Positions 19,473 through 30,740 of a stretch of 64,000 nt of DNA are shown here, piece after piece. Where the stretch lies: assembly GCA_017893485.1 (NCBI GenBank), contig CM030358.1, positions 249,799,073 to 249,863,072 of the forward strand, in the 5' to 3' direction. The first letter of the stretch is position 1, and every line of letters begins with the position of its first letter. The DNA comes from Hemerocallis citrina (taxonomy: Eukaryota > Streptophyta > Magnoliopsida > Asparagales > Asphodelaceae). The notes below the pieces were generated by a model. The model saw only the letters and a list, made by a program, of their open reading frames with translations, searched no databases and was not told the origin of the DNA. A program made the translations under genes and the position numbers.

Positions 19473-21702
19473 TCAGGGGTCCACATGCGTCGTCGGCTCG
19501 ACCACAGGCGCTTCGCCAGACGGCCCCTCATCTCTCACCCCGGCCTGGTTGTTTGTCACGACAACATCGGCGACCACTTCTTCATCGTCGTTGCCCTCTT
19601 CCTCGTCACCTTCCTCCGCTTTGCCTCCCTCCTCCTCGCCATCTGATGCGGATTCGGGCCAAAGCCTGTAGCGGACCCGCTGAAAGCCGGGGACGCGGTC
19701 CTGAACGTGGTCGAGCGCCCTCTGGTAGGACTTCTCTATGTTCGAGGCCATATGCGCCTTCGCCTCGGCCTCGGCCTCGACCTCGGCCCTGATCTTCATC
19801 TCCAAGGCACCCTTCTCCGCCTTCACCTCCGCCAGGGCCTTCACTGACGTCGCCAGCTCCTCGGCAGCCTTGGCAGGCTTTGGCAGCCTCCTCAGCGAGC
19901 TGCCCCTTTACTTGCTCCAGGTCGGCCACAAGGTCGGCAACCTGGACCTCCAAGACCTCGGCTCGCCTCTGCTCTGCTTCGAGTTGCCGAACCGCCCTCA
20001 CCTTGTCCGCCCTGTCCTTATCACTGGCGGCCTTCAGCTCCTTCTCCTGTTCGGCGAACGCTTCGAGGAGATGGTTAAAATGGCAAGTGGCCTGCCAAAA
20101 CAAAAAGATAGTGAGAACAAGGTAAGAGCCGAACGGCAGACTTAAAGAAATTCTCAGGAGAAAGTATGTGACACTTACCGATACAAGCGACCGAGCGACT
20201 TCATAGGTGTCATCGCCAACCGTCCCCGCCTTCAGCGCGGCTCGGTCCTTCAGGGTCGCCAAATGCTTGACGGCCTGCATGGACATCTGCGAATTCCCGA
20301 GGAAGCCGTCGTGGTTCTTGACTCGCCAGTTCGGGACGAATAGTTGCTTATGCTGCTCGGTCAAGATCACCTCGGCCTGAGGGGTCAACGGCAGAGCCTG
20401 GAGCGTCAGCGCCGCCGAAACGTCGAAGGCCTCACCGGCCGTGGCAGACGCAGTGGGAGCCGAGGGGTTGGCGACAGCGACTACCGCCGGCGAGGGGACC
20501 TTAGCAACGGGGGGAGGCGGAGAAATAGCCGAGGCAACCTTAGAAGGCCGACCAGATGAGGCGGTCGTGCTAGGTCTCTTCCTCTTCCTTCCATTGGCAA
20601 CTTTGCCGCGATCGTTCATCATCGCCAAAAAGTCCATCTTCGGCGCTTCTGTTTCAAGCAACAAACAAACGACAAGTTAGTAAAACGAGCTAAGAACTTA
20701 GAAAAAAAATGTATTGCGAGATGTCAGGAGCGTACTCGGGTCGATCGGACTGAGGCCCGACCCGTGTAGCACTTCCTCGGTCATCTCCCTCCAGCTCAAC
20801 ATCGGGAGAGCTATGATCTTCCCCACCACTTCCTCTTCGACCGCAGTCACTACCGGGTCGGCCCTCAAAAACTTTGGTACCTCTACTTTCCACTGGGTCA
20901 GAACCTTCAGCATCGAGGGCTCCCTCAACAAGAAGAACTTCTCCTTCCAACCCTTGATTGAGTCCGGGTTCTCTATGATCCGAACGCCATTCCTCGGTGC
21001 CAGATAGTAACGATGCTCGGTCTTGTGCATTCGGTGAACCCGATACATGCTCCGGAAGATCATCAGGTCTGGCTCGACCTCCGCATTACGGCACTGCAGC
21101 AAGAAGGCGTTCACATGGAGCCAGGTGTTCGGCATGAACTGAGTAGGCACGAGGGAGTACCACCCGAGGACCTGAAGAACGAAGGGGTGCAGAGGAAAGC
21201 GCCACCCCGCGTTCAGCGAGTCGTAGTCGAATATACACATATCCAACGACGACAGTTTGGAGTTCGCTCGCATCCCAGGGCCGGGGAGAATCAACTTGTA
21301 CTCCGGAGGGATGGCGAACCCTCTTCTGATCTGGAGTAGATCCTTCTCGGATAACACCATTGCAATCTCGTCCGCTTCGGTGGTTAGAACCGGATTGTTC
21401 TCCTCGTATACCTCCGACTGACCTAGGGACGCCTTCTTCATGAGGTCGCCCTCGTATTTCCTGACCCCAGCATGCCCGGACAGTACACAAGGGTACCGGC
21501 CCGACTCAGGGGCTTGCCTCGGCGTCTCCACAATCTCGACTACAGGAGATTGGGCCACTACCCTCTTCTTTTTCTTCTTCGCCTCGGCCACGGATGGCTC
21601 GGCCACCTGCTTCCCTTTCCTTCGAATCTCCATTTGCTTCCTCTCCTCGGCACCACTATCGCCCGAGGACGAGGCCTCACTCCCCGAGCCCACCCTTGAC
21701 AT
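19473..21702 (-). CDS. Antisense additional gene of the Tat element (gypsy-type 'putative plant transposon' domain)
   Basis: It starts at the ATG at 21702 (MSRVGSGSEASSSGDSG). Exon 1 (about 20700-21702) has a Lys-rich, possibly nuclear stretch (EAKKKKKRVV) followed by the conserved domain with GWRFPLHPFVLQVLGWYSLV, QFMPNTWLHVNAFLLQCRN and RMHKTEHRYYLAPR. This matches what is catalogued as 'transposase (putative) gypsy type' in plant Tat elements. An exon at about 20190-20650 reads MDFLAMMNDRGK...LFVPNWRVKNHDGF. Further minus-strand pieces (19840-20090, then 19473-19844) are Ala/Glu-rich coiled coil ending HVDP. A GTAAGT donor near 20174 supports splicing. Its position antisense between integrase and 3' LTR is typical of Tat. 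The protein role is not established. Confidence 0.75.
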
Positions 21703-21732
21703 CTCTAGAAAAAGGCTAAGGCAAGTAAACTG

Positions 21733-22039
21733 ACCTTGAAGTGACGTTCACGGTCGGAATAAGTTCGCCGGAAATCGCCTGGCCCATGCGACAGCTAACG
21801 CAACCGCCTTGAAGCAAAAATCACCGTTAGCAGAGAACGCAGAGAGTAAAAGTGAAAGCTTGGAGTAAAAAGTGAGAAATGAGCTTGGGGGTGGGGGAGT
21901 GAGAGCTTATAACCCAGTGTGATGTTGGGCTTCCTTGGGAATCTAAAAAGCCCACTAAGAAGCCAAAGTGCCAAAGCGGAGAGTTGCGACGTTTCGAAAC
22001 AAAGACTCCTCAAATCACTTAAAGTCCATGACTCGGCCA
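21733..22039. other. Upstream side of the antisense gene
   Basis: No separate gene is seen between the antisense start codon and the 366-bp repeats; it probably holds its promoter. On the minus strand it includes a polypyrimidine leader (CTCCCCCACCCCCAAGC). Confidence 0.4.
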
Positions 22040-24340
22040 CCGGTGAGCCTAGCCGAGCTATCGAACAGCTTGGCTGAGCAACCAAGCTACTGAGTCTCTT
22101 CAAAACATCCAACTCCATACCTTGACTAACAGCACCGAGCTTCCGAACCGAGGGGACGAGGAACCGACCCTCATATATGGAGAAAAATCTTTCCGAGGCT
22201 GAATCACCGTTGGATCTCTCCAAAATTCGTGTCAAAACTCGATGGACGGTTCAGATTGCGCCACGCCCACAAAACGACAAAATAACATTTTCTCGTGATC
22301 TGAACCCAGTCCTCGTGATTCACGCAATGATGGATGCTCCAGATCTGACCACGTGTACCTTCCGAGCTTCCTGCCACCGGTCTGCCTAGCCGAGCTACTG
22401 AACAGCTTGGCTAAGCAGCCGAGCTACTGAGTCGGAGGGTGATGACGCTCTAGAGCCAGGACTCTTCAAAACGTCCAACTCCATACCTCGACTAACAGTG
22501 CCGAGCTTCAGAACCGAGGGGACGAGGAACCGACCCTCATATATGGAGAAAAATCCTTTCGAGGCTGAATCATCGTCGGATCTCTCCAAAATTCGTGTCA
22601 AAACTCGATGGACGGTTCAGATTGCGCCACACCCACAAAATGATAAAATAACGTTTTCTCGTGATCTGAACCCAGTCCTCGTGATTCACGCAATGATGGA
22701 CGCTCCAGATCTGACCACGTGTACCTTCCGAGCTTCCTGCCACCGGTCTGCCTAGCTGAGCTACTGAACAGCTTGGCTAAGCAGCTGAGCTACTGAGTCG
22801 GAAGGTGGCGACGCTCCAGAGCCAGGACCCTTCAAAATGTCCAACTCCATACCTCGACTAACAGCGCCAAGCTTCCGAACCGAGGGGACGAGGAACCGAC
22901 CCTCATATATGGAGAAAAATCCTTCCGAGGCTGAATCACCGTCGGATCTCTTCAAAATTCATGTCAAAACTCGATGGACGGTTCAGATTGCGCCACACCC
23001 ACAAAATGATAAAATAACGTTTTCTCGTGATCTGAACCCAGTCCTCGTGATTCACGCAATGATGGACGCTCCAGATCTGACCACGTATACCTTCCGAGCT
23101 TCCTACCACCGGTCTACCTAGCCGAGCTACTAAACAACTTGGCTAAGCAGCCGAGCTACTAAGTCGGAGGGTGGCGATGCTCCAGAGCCAGGACTCTTCA
23201 AAACGTCCAACTCCATACCTCGACTAACAGTGCCGAGCTTCCGAACCGAGGGGACGAGGAACCGACCCTCATATATGGAGAAAAATCCTTCCGAGGCTGA
23301 ATCACCATCAGATCTCTCCAAAATTCGTGTCAAAACTCGATGGACGGTTCAGATTGCGCCACACCCACAAAACGACAAAATAACGTTTTCTCGTGATCTG
23401 AACCCAGTCCTCGTGATTCACGCAATGATGGACGCTCCAGATCTGACCACGTGTACCTTCCGAGCTTCCTGCCACCGGTCTGCCTAGCCGAGCTACTGAA
23501 CAGCTTGGATAAGCAGCCGAGCTACTGAGTCGGAGGGTGGCGACGCTCCAGAGCCAGGACTCTTCAAAACGTCCAACTCCATACCTCGACTAACAATGTC
23601 GAGCTTCCGAACCGAGGGGACGAGGAACCGACCCTCATATATGGAGAAAAATCCTTCCGAGGCTGAATCACCGTCGGATCTCTCCAAAATTCGTGTCAAA
23701 ACTTGATGGACGGTTCAGATTGCGCCACGCCCACAAAACGACAAAATAACGTTTTCTCGTGATTTGAACCCAGTCCTCGTGATTCACGCAATGATGGACG
23801 CTCCAGATCTGACCATGTGTACCTTCCGAGCTTCCTGCCACCGGTCTGCCTAGCCGAGCTACTGAACAGCTTGGCTAAGCAGCCTAGCTACTAAGTCGGA
23901 GGGTGGCGACGCTCCAGAGCCAGGACTCTTCAAAACGTCCAACTCCATACCTCGACTAACAGTGCCGAGCTTCCGAACCGAGGGGACGAGGAACCGACCC
24001 TCATATATGGAGAAAAATCCTTCCGAGGCTGAATCACCGTCGGATCTCTCCAAAATTCGTGTCAAAACTCGATGGACGGTTCAGATTGCGCCACGCCTAC
24101 AAGACGACAAAATAACGTTTTCTCGTGATCTGAACCCAGTCCTCGTGATTCACGCAATGATGGACACTCCAGATCTGACCACGTGTACCTTCCGAGCTTC
24201 CGGCCACCGGTCTGCCTAGTCGAGCTACTGAACAGCTTGGCTAAGTAGCCGAGCTACTGAGTCGGAGGGTGGCGACGCCCCAGAGCCAGGACTCATCAAA
24301 ACGTCCAACTCCATACCTCGGCTAACCGCACCGAGCCTTC
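22040..24340. repeat. 366-bp tandem repeat, about 6.3 copies
   Basis: The word GAACCGAGGGGACGAGGAAC recurs near 22145, 22511, 22877, 23243, 23609, 23975 and 24341, at 366-bp spacing. Because 366 is a multiple of three, similar 68-85 aa frames repeat on both strands; these are not genes. Each unit contains an inverted pair GGTTCAGAT/ATCTGAACC bracketing about 45 bp. Copies are mostly above 95% alike by eye; the first is shortened. Confidence 0.95.
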
Positions 24341-24915
24341 GAACCGAGGGGACGAGGAACCGACCCTCATATATGGAGAAAAAATCTGCCGACCCTCCTC
24401 AGCCGTTGGATCTTGTCAAAAAATGCGTTCAACGTGACGGACAGCTCAGATCTTGCCACGTTCGCTAAACGACAAGATAGCGCTTCTTGGGGATCCACGC
24501 TGAGATGGACGCTCAGGATCGTGCCACGTAGTTCGGCTGATTCCGAGCTAGGTGCCGAGCGACCGAGCCGAGGGGACGAGGAACCGACCCTCATATATGG
24601 AGAAAAAATCCGCCGACCCTTCTCAGCCGTTGGATCTTGTCAAAAAACGCGCTCGTCGTGATGGACGGCCCAGATCTTGCCACGTTCGTTAAACGACAAG
24701 ATAGCACTTTTTGGCGATCCGCGCTGAGATGGACGCTCAGGATCATGCCACGTAGTTTGGCTGATTCCGAGCTAGGTGCCGAGCAGCCGAACCGAGGGGA
24801 CGAGGAACCGACCCTCGTATACGAAGAAGCTATCTACCGAGGAACGTGGATCGTCCGATCGTCCAGAAAATCGCGTTCGACGCTGATAGAGGGCCCAGAT
24901 CGCGCCACGCCATAA
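24341..24915. repeat. 224-bp tandem repeat, about 2.5 copies, sharing a module with the 366-bp array
   Basis: The GAGGGGACGAGGAACCGACC module recurs at 24341, 24565 and 24789, 224 bp apart. The unit shares only this module and the CTCATATATGGAGAAAA neighbourhood with the 366-bp unit; the rest (GATGGACGCTCAGGATC) is different. It is thus a second repeat family grown from the same core. Confidence 0.9.
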
Positions 24916-25316
24916 ATAGGTATTAAAAATAAGTTTTTTTTTTATTTTAATCATTTTATTTATTTAAAAATTGCAAAAAAATTACTAAAAATTCGGGAAA
25001 GTTAACTAGAAATTTTAGAAAATAATTATAAATTCGGGGGAATATTTTTGAGCCCCTGAACGAACAATTATTGCCTAGAATGTGTTGTTAAGACCCCCGA
25101 ACGACTGGTTAGTACATCGCAAAATTAAATAAATAATCCGAAAAAATAGACAAAAATCGCCGGATATCTAGAGAAGCTCAAGAACAGCTTACAGCTTGAA
25201 AAATCACCTTACTACCCCCTTCGAGATTCAAAACCCTCCATTTGGACTCCGATACAACTACACTAGCCATTAAAACAGTTAAACTACTCCTCAAAGGCTG
25301 ATCAAACTCAGTCTTT
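24916..25316 (+). other. Non-coding DNA before the Tat polypurine tract
   Basis: A/T-rich, no convincing frame. Separates the tandem repeats from the 3' LTR. Confidence 0.5.
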
Positions 25317-25329
25317 AGGAGTGGGGGGC
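25317..25329 (+). other. Tat polypurine tract
   Basis: AGGAGTGGGGGGC lies immediately before LTR 2 (TGATATG at 25333) and would prime plus-strand DNA synthesis. It shows that LTR 2 is the 3' LTR of copy A. Confidence 0.85.
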
Positions 25330-25332
25330 TCA

Positions 25333-25929
25333 TGATATGTCTAAAAATGGGGTTAAATCGAAACCGTCCAAATCGGGCACGAATCTTGAAGCCTAGGGGT
25401 AAAACGGTAATTTCACCTTCCAACGGGTCTGAAGTGGGTACTGGTTCTCTTCCTCGAACACCCACTTACCTGCGAACGGATCCACCTCAACTGGGTGCGG
25501 GTTTCCACCCGCAGTAAACCCGGTCCAGAAGGGATAAAATTAGGGTTTCTGATTAAATCCTAATCAACGGCCCTGATTCATGTCTATCCCTTCACTGGGG
25601 ATTAGGGATTACATTTCTTATCTAACCACAGGGGGATTACATTCCTAATCTGATCCCAGCGGTGCCTATAAATACCTTCCATCCATCTCCATTAAGAGGT
25701 AATCAATCTTTTCCCAGTTTTTGCGCTCTCTCATAATCATTCCTGATTACTGACTTGAGCGTCGGATGGTGCATCGCCGGGAACAACCCCGGTGTCTCGC
25801 ACTTTTTACAGGTGTACGGCAGGAGTCAGCGTCAAACTCTGACGAAATAGGTAACAGGTTTGCTATTCAGTTTTCCTAAGAATCCACAAATACTATCTGT
25901 TTGCCCCCACACCAGATTTAGCGGCAACA
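25333..25929 (+). repeat. Tat LTR 2 (597 bp), shared by copies A and B
   Basis: Same length and ends as LTR 1, with about 24 differences by eye. It follows a polypurine tract and is itself followed by a primer-binding site at 25933-25950, so it acts both as 3' LTR of copy A and 5' LTR of copy B. Confidence 0.92.
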
Positions 25930-26001
25930 GATTGGCGCCGTCTGTGGGAAACTAACGAATAGCAACCTCCCATATTCCCGTTGGACAGATCTTCTCCATC
26001 C

Positions 26002-27920
26002 ATGCCTCCTAGGAAAGTCGGATCCAGAGGGTCCAACCGAGGACCCAACCCCGATCAGCAACAGGAAGTTCCCCCTCAGCCCGCTCAACAGCAGGGGCAA
26101 CTTCCTCCTCAAGCCGTGGACCCTCTTCAACAGGACCCACCTCCTCCGCAGAATCAACAACCTCCTAAGGTTCCCAACCCGTAGAAACAACCTCTTCATC
26201 CGGACCACGTCTCCATCCACAATGCCTCTTCGGATTCGATGGCCTCCCACAATCCCCAATTTTCCGACCTTCGCAACACCGTCCTCAATTGGCAGAAGGA
26301 TGAGGATCTTCACCGCCGTCTGGATGAAAAGCGGGCCCGAGAGGGAACCTCCCGCCAACACTGTCCGGATGAGCGATCTCCTCACCGCCGAGACAACAGA
26401 AGGTCCCCCATCCGAAGGGGGCGGAGAGAATCCCCCGAGCATCACAGAAGAAGACCACACTTCCCTGCAGGTTGGCAGCAGCCTAGGAACGATGAGGCAC
26501 CCATCACCCGTGCCGAGTTCCAGCAGTTCCAAGCAACCGTCCTGCAAGCTCTCAATCTCCGTCCTAACACCAATGCTCCAAAGATCCCCTCTCCTCCTCC
26601 AGTCCGAAGTCCTCGCTGACGGTCCCCAACTCCTCCTCCAGCTCCTACAACTCCCGGCATATGCCAAGTCCTCGCCGATCCAGGAGCTACCGTCGTCGTA
26701 GCCCCCGCTCTCCCTCGTACGAAGACGATTCTAGAGGCTCGGCTGATTACCGTCGAAGGGATGACGCTGTCTACCGCCGTCTCCACGAAATGGAGAGGCG
26801 CTTGGGTCAGTTAGACCGAGAAGAGGAGCTTAGAGGAAGGACCCTTCGTCCTAGTCGACCTCTGTTTTCCCAAACCATAATGGATGCACCCGTACCAATC
26901 GGCTTCAAGCCTCCTCTATTTGAGACCTATTCCGGGGAGACTGACCCAGTCGATCACATCGAAAGCTTCAAGACCCTCATGCTCATCCATCAAGCTTCCG
27001 ATGCTCTGCTTTGTAAAACCTTCCCCGCAACTCTCAAGGGTCCAGCTCGAGAATGGTACTCTCGCCTTGCCCCCTCCTGGATATTCTCCTTCGAGCAATT
27101 TGAGATCCTCTTCGTCACCCACTTTGTGAGTAGCCGCCGAACTGAGAAGACCAGCATTTCGCAACTCTACCTCCACCAGAAGAAGGGTGAGAAATTGAGA
27201 GACTATGTGAAAAGGTTCACAGCTGAAGCCAGGTCCATAGCATCCCTCGACCAGTCGGTCGCCGCAGCAGCATTTCAATCCAATGTCCTCAACTCCAGCC
27301 TCTGCTCCTCCTTCGCCAAGAAGCCCCCACAGAACTTCTCTGATCTCCTCCTCCGAAGTGAAAAGTATATTCGGGCCGAAGAAGCCGAGCACCGCCCCAA
27401 CTTGGAGGGGTCTTCCTCCGGGTCTAAGAGAAAGGGAACAGAAGAGGAGGGAGCCAAGAAGCTCGAGAAGGATAATGCCGGCCAGCGCCGACCTTCCCCC
27501 CAGATTCGAGAAATTTACTCCTCTCACCACCAATGTCTCTACCATTCTAATGGAAGTTGAGAAGGAAGGGATCATACCTCCTGCTCCGAGGATGAACACC
27601 CCTGCCAAGAAAAGGGATAAAGAGAAGTGGTGCCGTTATCACCGGGACCATGGCCATGACACCAATGATTGTCGGGCCTTGAAGAATGAGATAGAAGCCC
27701 TCATCCAGATGGGGCAGCTGACCAGGTTCGTAAGAAAGGACCGAGCCGACCTTCCTCCCCCGCCTCGGGAGGTTAATAAGCATCCTGAACGCGATAAAAT
27801 GCCCGACTTCGAAGAGGAGCGTGTCCTACACCTCATCCACAGGGGCCCAATGGGGGGCTCCTCCAACTCCTCTCGAAAGGCATTCATTAGGAAAGTCAAT
27901 TCGGTTCGCGCCACCCCTCC
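26002..27920 (+). pseudogene. Tat gag, copy B
   Basis: Starts MPPRKVGSRGSN at 26002. It has a nonsense codon at 26182-26184 (CAG in copy A, TAG here) and small indels near 26620-26650. The capsid-like core absent from copy A is present here: LKGPAREWYSRLAPSWIFSF, HFVSSRRTEKTSISQLYLHQ, KGEKLRDYVKRFTAEA. The zinc knuckle keeps all ligands (CRYHRDHGHDTNDCRALK). A shift near 27500 moves the tail to another frame, and a second near 27945 precedes protease. Confidence 0.88.
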
Positions 27921-28010
27921 TCCCAAAGGCCTCGGAGTGCCCATCTCTCAGAAGAAGATCTTGAAGGTGTCTGCACCCCCCATTGTGACGCACTCGTCAT
28001 CAATCTCCAC

Positions 28011-28602
28011 ATGGTGAACTTCAAAGTGGAGAGGATCCTTGTGGACAATGGCAGCTCCGTTAACATCCTCTTCCTCGCCGCTTTCAAAGGCCTCAAACTC
28101 TCCCGAGACAGACTCAAGTCCGCCGGCTACACGCTTCATGGGTTCACGGGAGTGCCAGTGACTATTGAAGGGGTGATCTCCCTCGATGTAACCGCTGGCA
28201 AAACTCCTACTACCCGAACGGAGCCGATGGACTTCATGGCCGTAGATTTTCCTGCAGCCTACAACATCATTTTGGGTCGGCCCGGCCTCGCTGCCTTTGA
28301 AGCCGTCCCCTCCGCCTATCACCTCAAAATGAAGTTTCCCACTCGGGTCGGAGTAGGGGAAGTAAAAGGCAATCAGGAAACGGCCCGCAAGTGCTACATG
28401 ACCTCTACCCTCGGTCCAGTCCTCTCCCTGGAAACTCTGGAAATCCCCCAAGATGCTACCCCACCGACGTCCGAGCCGGTGGATGAATTGGAGGAAGTGC
28501 TCTTCTCTGAGCAGGATCCAACTCGAAAGTTCTTTGTTAGCAAGACCCTCCCATCCGCCCTATGCTCGGACATAGTACAGTGCATCCGAAGGAACCGGGA
28601 CA
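28011..28602 (+). pseudogene. Tat protease, copy B, 3' truncated
   Basis: The frame reads MVNFKVERILVDNGSSVNIL then FTGVPVTIEGVISLDVTAG and YNIILGRPGLAAFEAVPSAY, without the frameshift of copy A. At 28602 Tat sequence ends and unrelated DNA (TTTGTTTGTGTCATTTG) follows. RT and integrase are absent. Confidence 0.88.
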
Positions 28603-28691
28603 TCGTTTGTTTGTGTCATTTGTTAATATTGTTGTTATACGCAAATGTTGGTTTGTAACTCAATTGTATCAGCTGTAGCTGTACTTGTATT

Positions 28692-28692
<1 letters not shown>
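28603..28692. other. Short MULE-interior segment resumed after the Tat array
   Basis: Contains CAGCTGTAGCTGTACTTGTA, which loosely mirrors the complement of CAGCAGCTTCAGCTGC-type sequence near 33545, hinting at symmetric 3' ends of the two inward genes. Confidence 0.35.

Positions 28693-28751
<59 letters not shown>
28693..28751. repeat. (TA)n microsatellite inside the MULE
   Basis: About 29 TA units directly before the left palindrome array. It may mark the edge of a separate insertion within the MULE. Confidence 0.95.
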
Positions 28752-28753
<2 letters not shown>

Positions 28754-28754
28754 A

Positions 28755-29630
28755 AACCAAGGCCGTTGTTGGAGGCAACGGCCTCAGTTATTTCATGAAT
28801 TTGATTTTTTATTCAATATAACTATTTTAAAAAGAGCAACAAGCCACAAAGCAAAACAATAAGTACATGATAAACTTAAGCCATTGTTGGAGACAACGGC
28901 CTACGATAACCTAAAAAAAAGTGGTGATTTGGGGGCTGCTCTCTGACTTGGAGAAGAGAAAAGGAGCAACAAGTCAGAGAGCAACTCCATTTCTTATATA
29001 TACCTTAGGCCGTTGTTGAAACGGCCTAAGTTATAGTCAAAAAATTGTGATTTTGGGGGTGCTCTCTGGCTTGTTGAAGACAAAAGGAGCAACAAGTCAG
29101 AGAGCAATCCCATTTCTTATAAATACCTTAGGCCGTTGTTGCAACAGCCCAAGGTTATAGTCAAAAAGTTGTGATTTTGAGGGTGCTCTCTGACTTGGAG
29201 AAGACAAAAGGAGCAACAAGTCAGACAGCAACCCCATTTCTTATAAATACCTTAGGCCGTTGTCTTCAACAATGGCCCAGGTCATAGTCTAAAAGTTGTG
29301 GTTTTGGGGGTGCTCTCTGACTTGGAGAAGACAAAAGGAGCAACAAGTCAGAGAGCAACCCCATTTCTTATAAATATCTTAGGCCGTTGTCTTCAACAAC
29401 GGCCTAAGTCATAGTCTAAAAGTTGTGATTTTGGGGGTGCTCTCTGACTTGGAGAAGACAAAAAGAGCAACAAGTCAGAGAGCAACCCCATTTATTATAA
29501 ATACCTTAGGCCGTTGTTAGAGACAACGGCCTAAGTTGTAGCTTAATACTTGAAAAGAGGAGAAAGTCATGGAGAACCCCTTTAATTCAATGCCTTAAGC
29601 CGTTGTTTGTAACAACGGCCTACGTATGAT
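28755..29630. repeat. Left palindrome array of the MULE interior
   Basis: Eight copies of palindrome P1 (TTAGGCCGTTGT, a few bases, then ACAACGGCCTAA) begin near 28758, 28876, 29004, 29127, 29252, 29379, 29506 and 29595. From 28930 they alternate with palindrome P2 (GCTCTCTGACTTG, 19 nt, CAAGTCAGAGAGC), giving a composite unit of about 121-127 bp. Linkers are conserved (CCCCATTTCTTATAAATACC). Confidence 0.92.
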
Positions 29631-30055
29631 GTTTTTGGTGTTTTTATAATTTTCTCTTTACTCTTTACGTACAGTCTCTGTGAAAATTTATACCAAAGAC
29701 AGATGATCTGCACTTGTATATCTTTTAGCTATATTTTTTTTAAGTGCCGATTACTACCACCTTTCAAATCAATATATAATCATGGTGGTTAAATATGTAA
29801 AAAAAAATGATAAAAAATAATTCATAATCATCCGTTTTGGGGAATTTTTTTTACAAAAAATAAAATAAATTTTATCTGTCTTTACGAACAGTCTCTCTGG
29901 AACTCTACACGAAAGACAGATGATTTACGCGTATATATTATTTATAGTTTTTTATTACGTTAGAATTTTTCCGGTCTATCTAAACAATATAAAATTATAA
30001 AGGTAATATGCTTAAAAATTATTCAAAAATATATAATGGAGTACGTTTACATGTA

Positions 30056-30085
30056 TAAGGTTAGGGTTAAGGTTAGGGTTAGGGG
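30056..30085 (+). repeat. Telomere-like (GGTTAG)n tract 1
   Basis: Four to five degenerate hexamers of GGTTAG/GGTTAA type ending GGGG. The unit is the six-base TTAGGG form, not the common plant TTTAGGG. Confidence 0.7.
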
Positions 30086-30585
30086 TTTTTTGTTATATGG
30101 GTTTACATGTGAGGATGTACATATGGTTTTTCCCATATATAGGCTATATGTGGGGATCTACATGTGGTTATGTACTTTAGGTATTTCCCATATTGAAGTG
30201 TCTGCAATAATAGTAGGCGGGTGTTGAGTTCTGCTTTGAGATTGAGTTCTGCTTGTTTAGCTTAGTGCTTTTTTCCACTTAGGTGTATGTTGAAAGTCTG
30301 CTGGCTTCTGGTGGTCACTTGGTTTAGAGGACAACACCACTTCTTTGATGGAGACAACGGCCTACACCCTAGATTGTGGAAAATTTTTTAAAAAATAAAA
30401 ATAAGAACTACCTGTCTTTACGAACAGTCTCTCTGGAACTCTACACGAAAGACAAATGATATACGCGTATATATTGTTTATAATTACGTTACAATTTTTT
30501 CACTCTATCTAACCAACATAAAATTATAAAAGGTAATATGCTTAAAAATATTCCAAAAAATATAACGGGGTAGGTTTACAAGTAT

Positions 30586-30622
30586 AAGGTCAAGGTTAAG
30601 GTTAGGGTTAGGGGTTTTTTGT
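30586..30622 (+). repeat. Telomere-like (GGTTAG)n tract 2
   Basis: A second copy at the end of the repeated module, about 535 bp after tract 1 and in the same orientation. Confidence 0.7.
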
Positions 30623-30740
30623 TTCAATAATAGTAGACGAGTGTTATCCTAAATCAAAGAAGAATCAGATGATTCAAGCAGCTAAATGTGCCTAGTCTTA
30701 CTCCGAGCTACATTACAAATGTGCCTAGTCTTGCGTTGTG

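Larger units (their letters stand above)
11397..25929 (+). mobile_element. Tat-lineage Ty3/gypsy retrotransposon, copy A, 14.5 kb, both LTRs present
   Basis: Two 597-bp LTRs (11397-11993 and 25333-25929) enclose a primer-binding-like site, gag, protease, RT, RNase H, a second archaeal-type RNase H, integrase and then 7.9 kb of non-pol DNA with an antisense gene and tandem repeats. The second RNase H, the antisense gene and 3' tandem repeats are features known from the Tat/Ogre lineage. By eye the LTRs differ at about 24 positions (about 4%). The gag-pol frame has a deletion, several frameshifts and a nonsense codon, so it is not autonomous. The left flank is CTAAC; the right LTR runs directly into a second internal region instead of host DNA. 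Confidence 0.9.
25930..28602 (+). mobile_element. Tat copy B, second internal region, truncated after protease
   Basis: Primer-binding site, gag and protease of copy B follow LTR 2 in the same order and orientation as copy A. Similarity stops at about 28602, in the segment before RT (ATCCGAAGGAACCGGGACAT), where different DNA begins. No third LTR or polypurine tract is present. Confidence 0.9.

Noticed and set aside
19355..20680. Plus-strand Arg/Ser/Pro-rich frames in the Tat 3' region
   Set aside because: They are shadows of the minus-strand antisense gene, whose frames show a recognised domain and coiled coil.
22177..24219. Repeated 68-85 aa frames on both strands, one per unit, looking like a protein repeat family
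   Set aside because: The 366-bp unit is divisible by three, so any open frame recurs in phase. Frames exist on both strands, are interrupted in some units and lack codon-like constraint.
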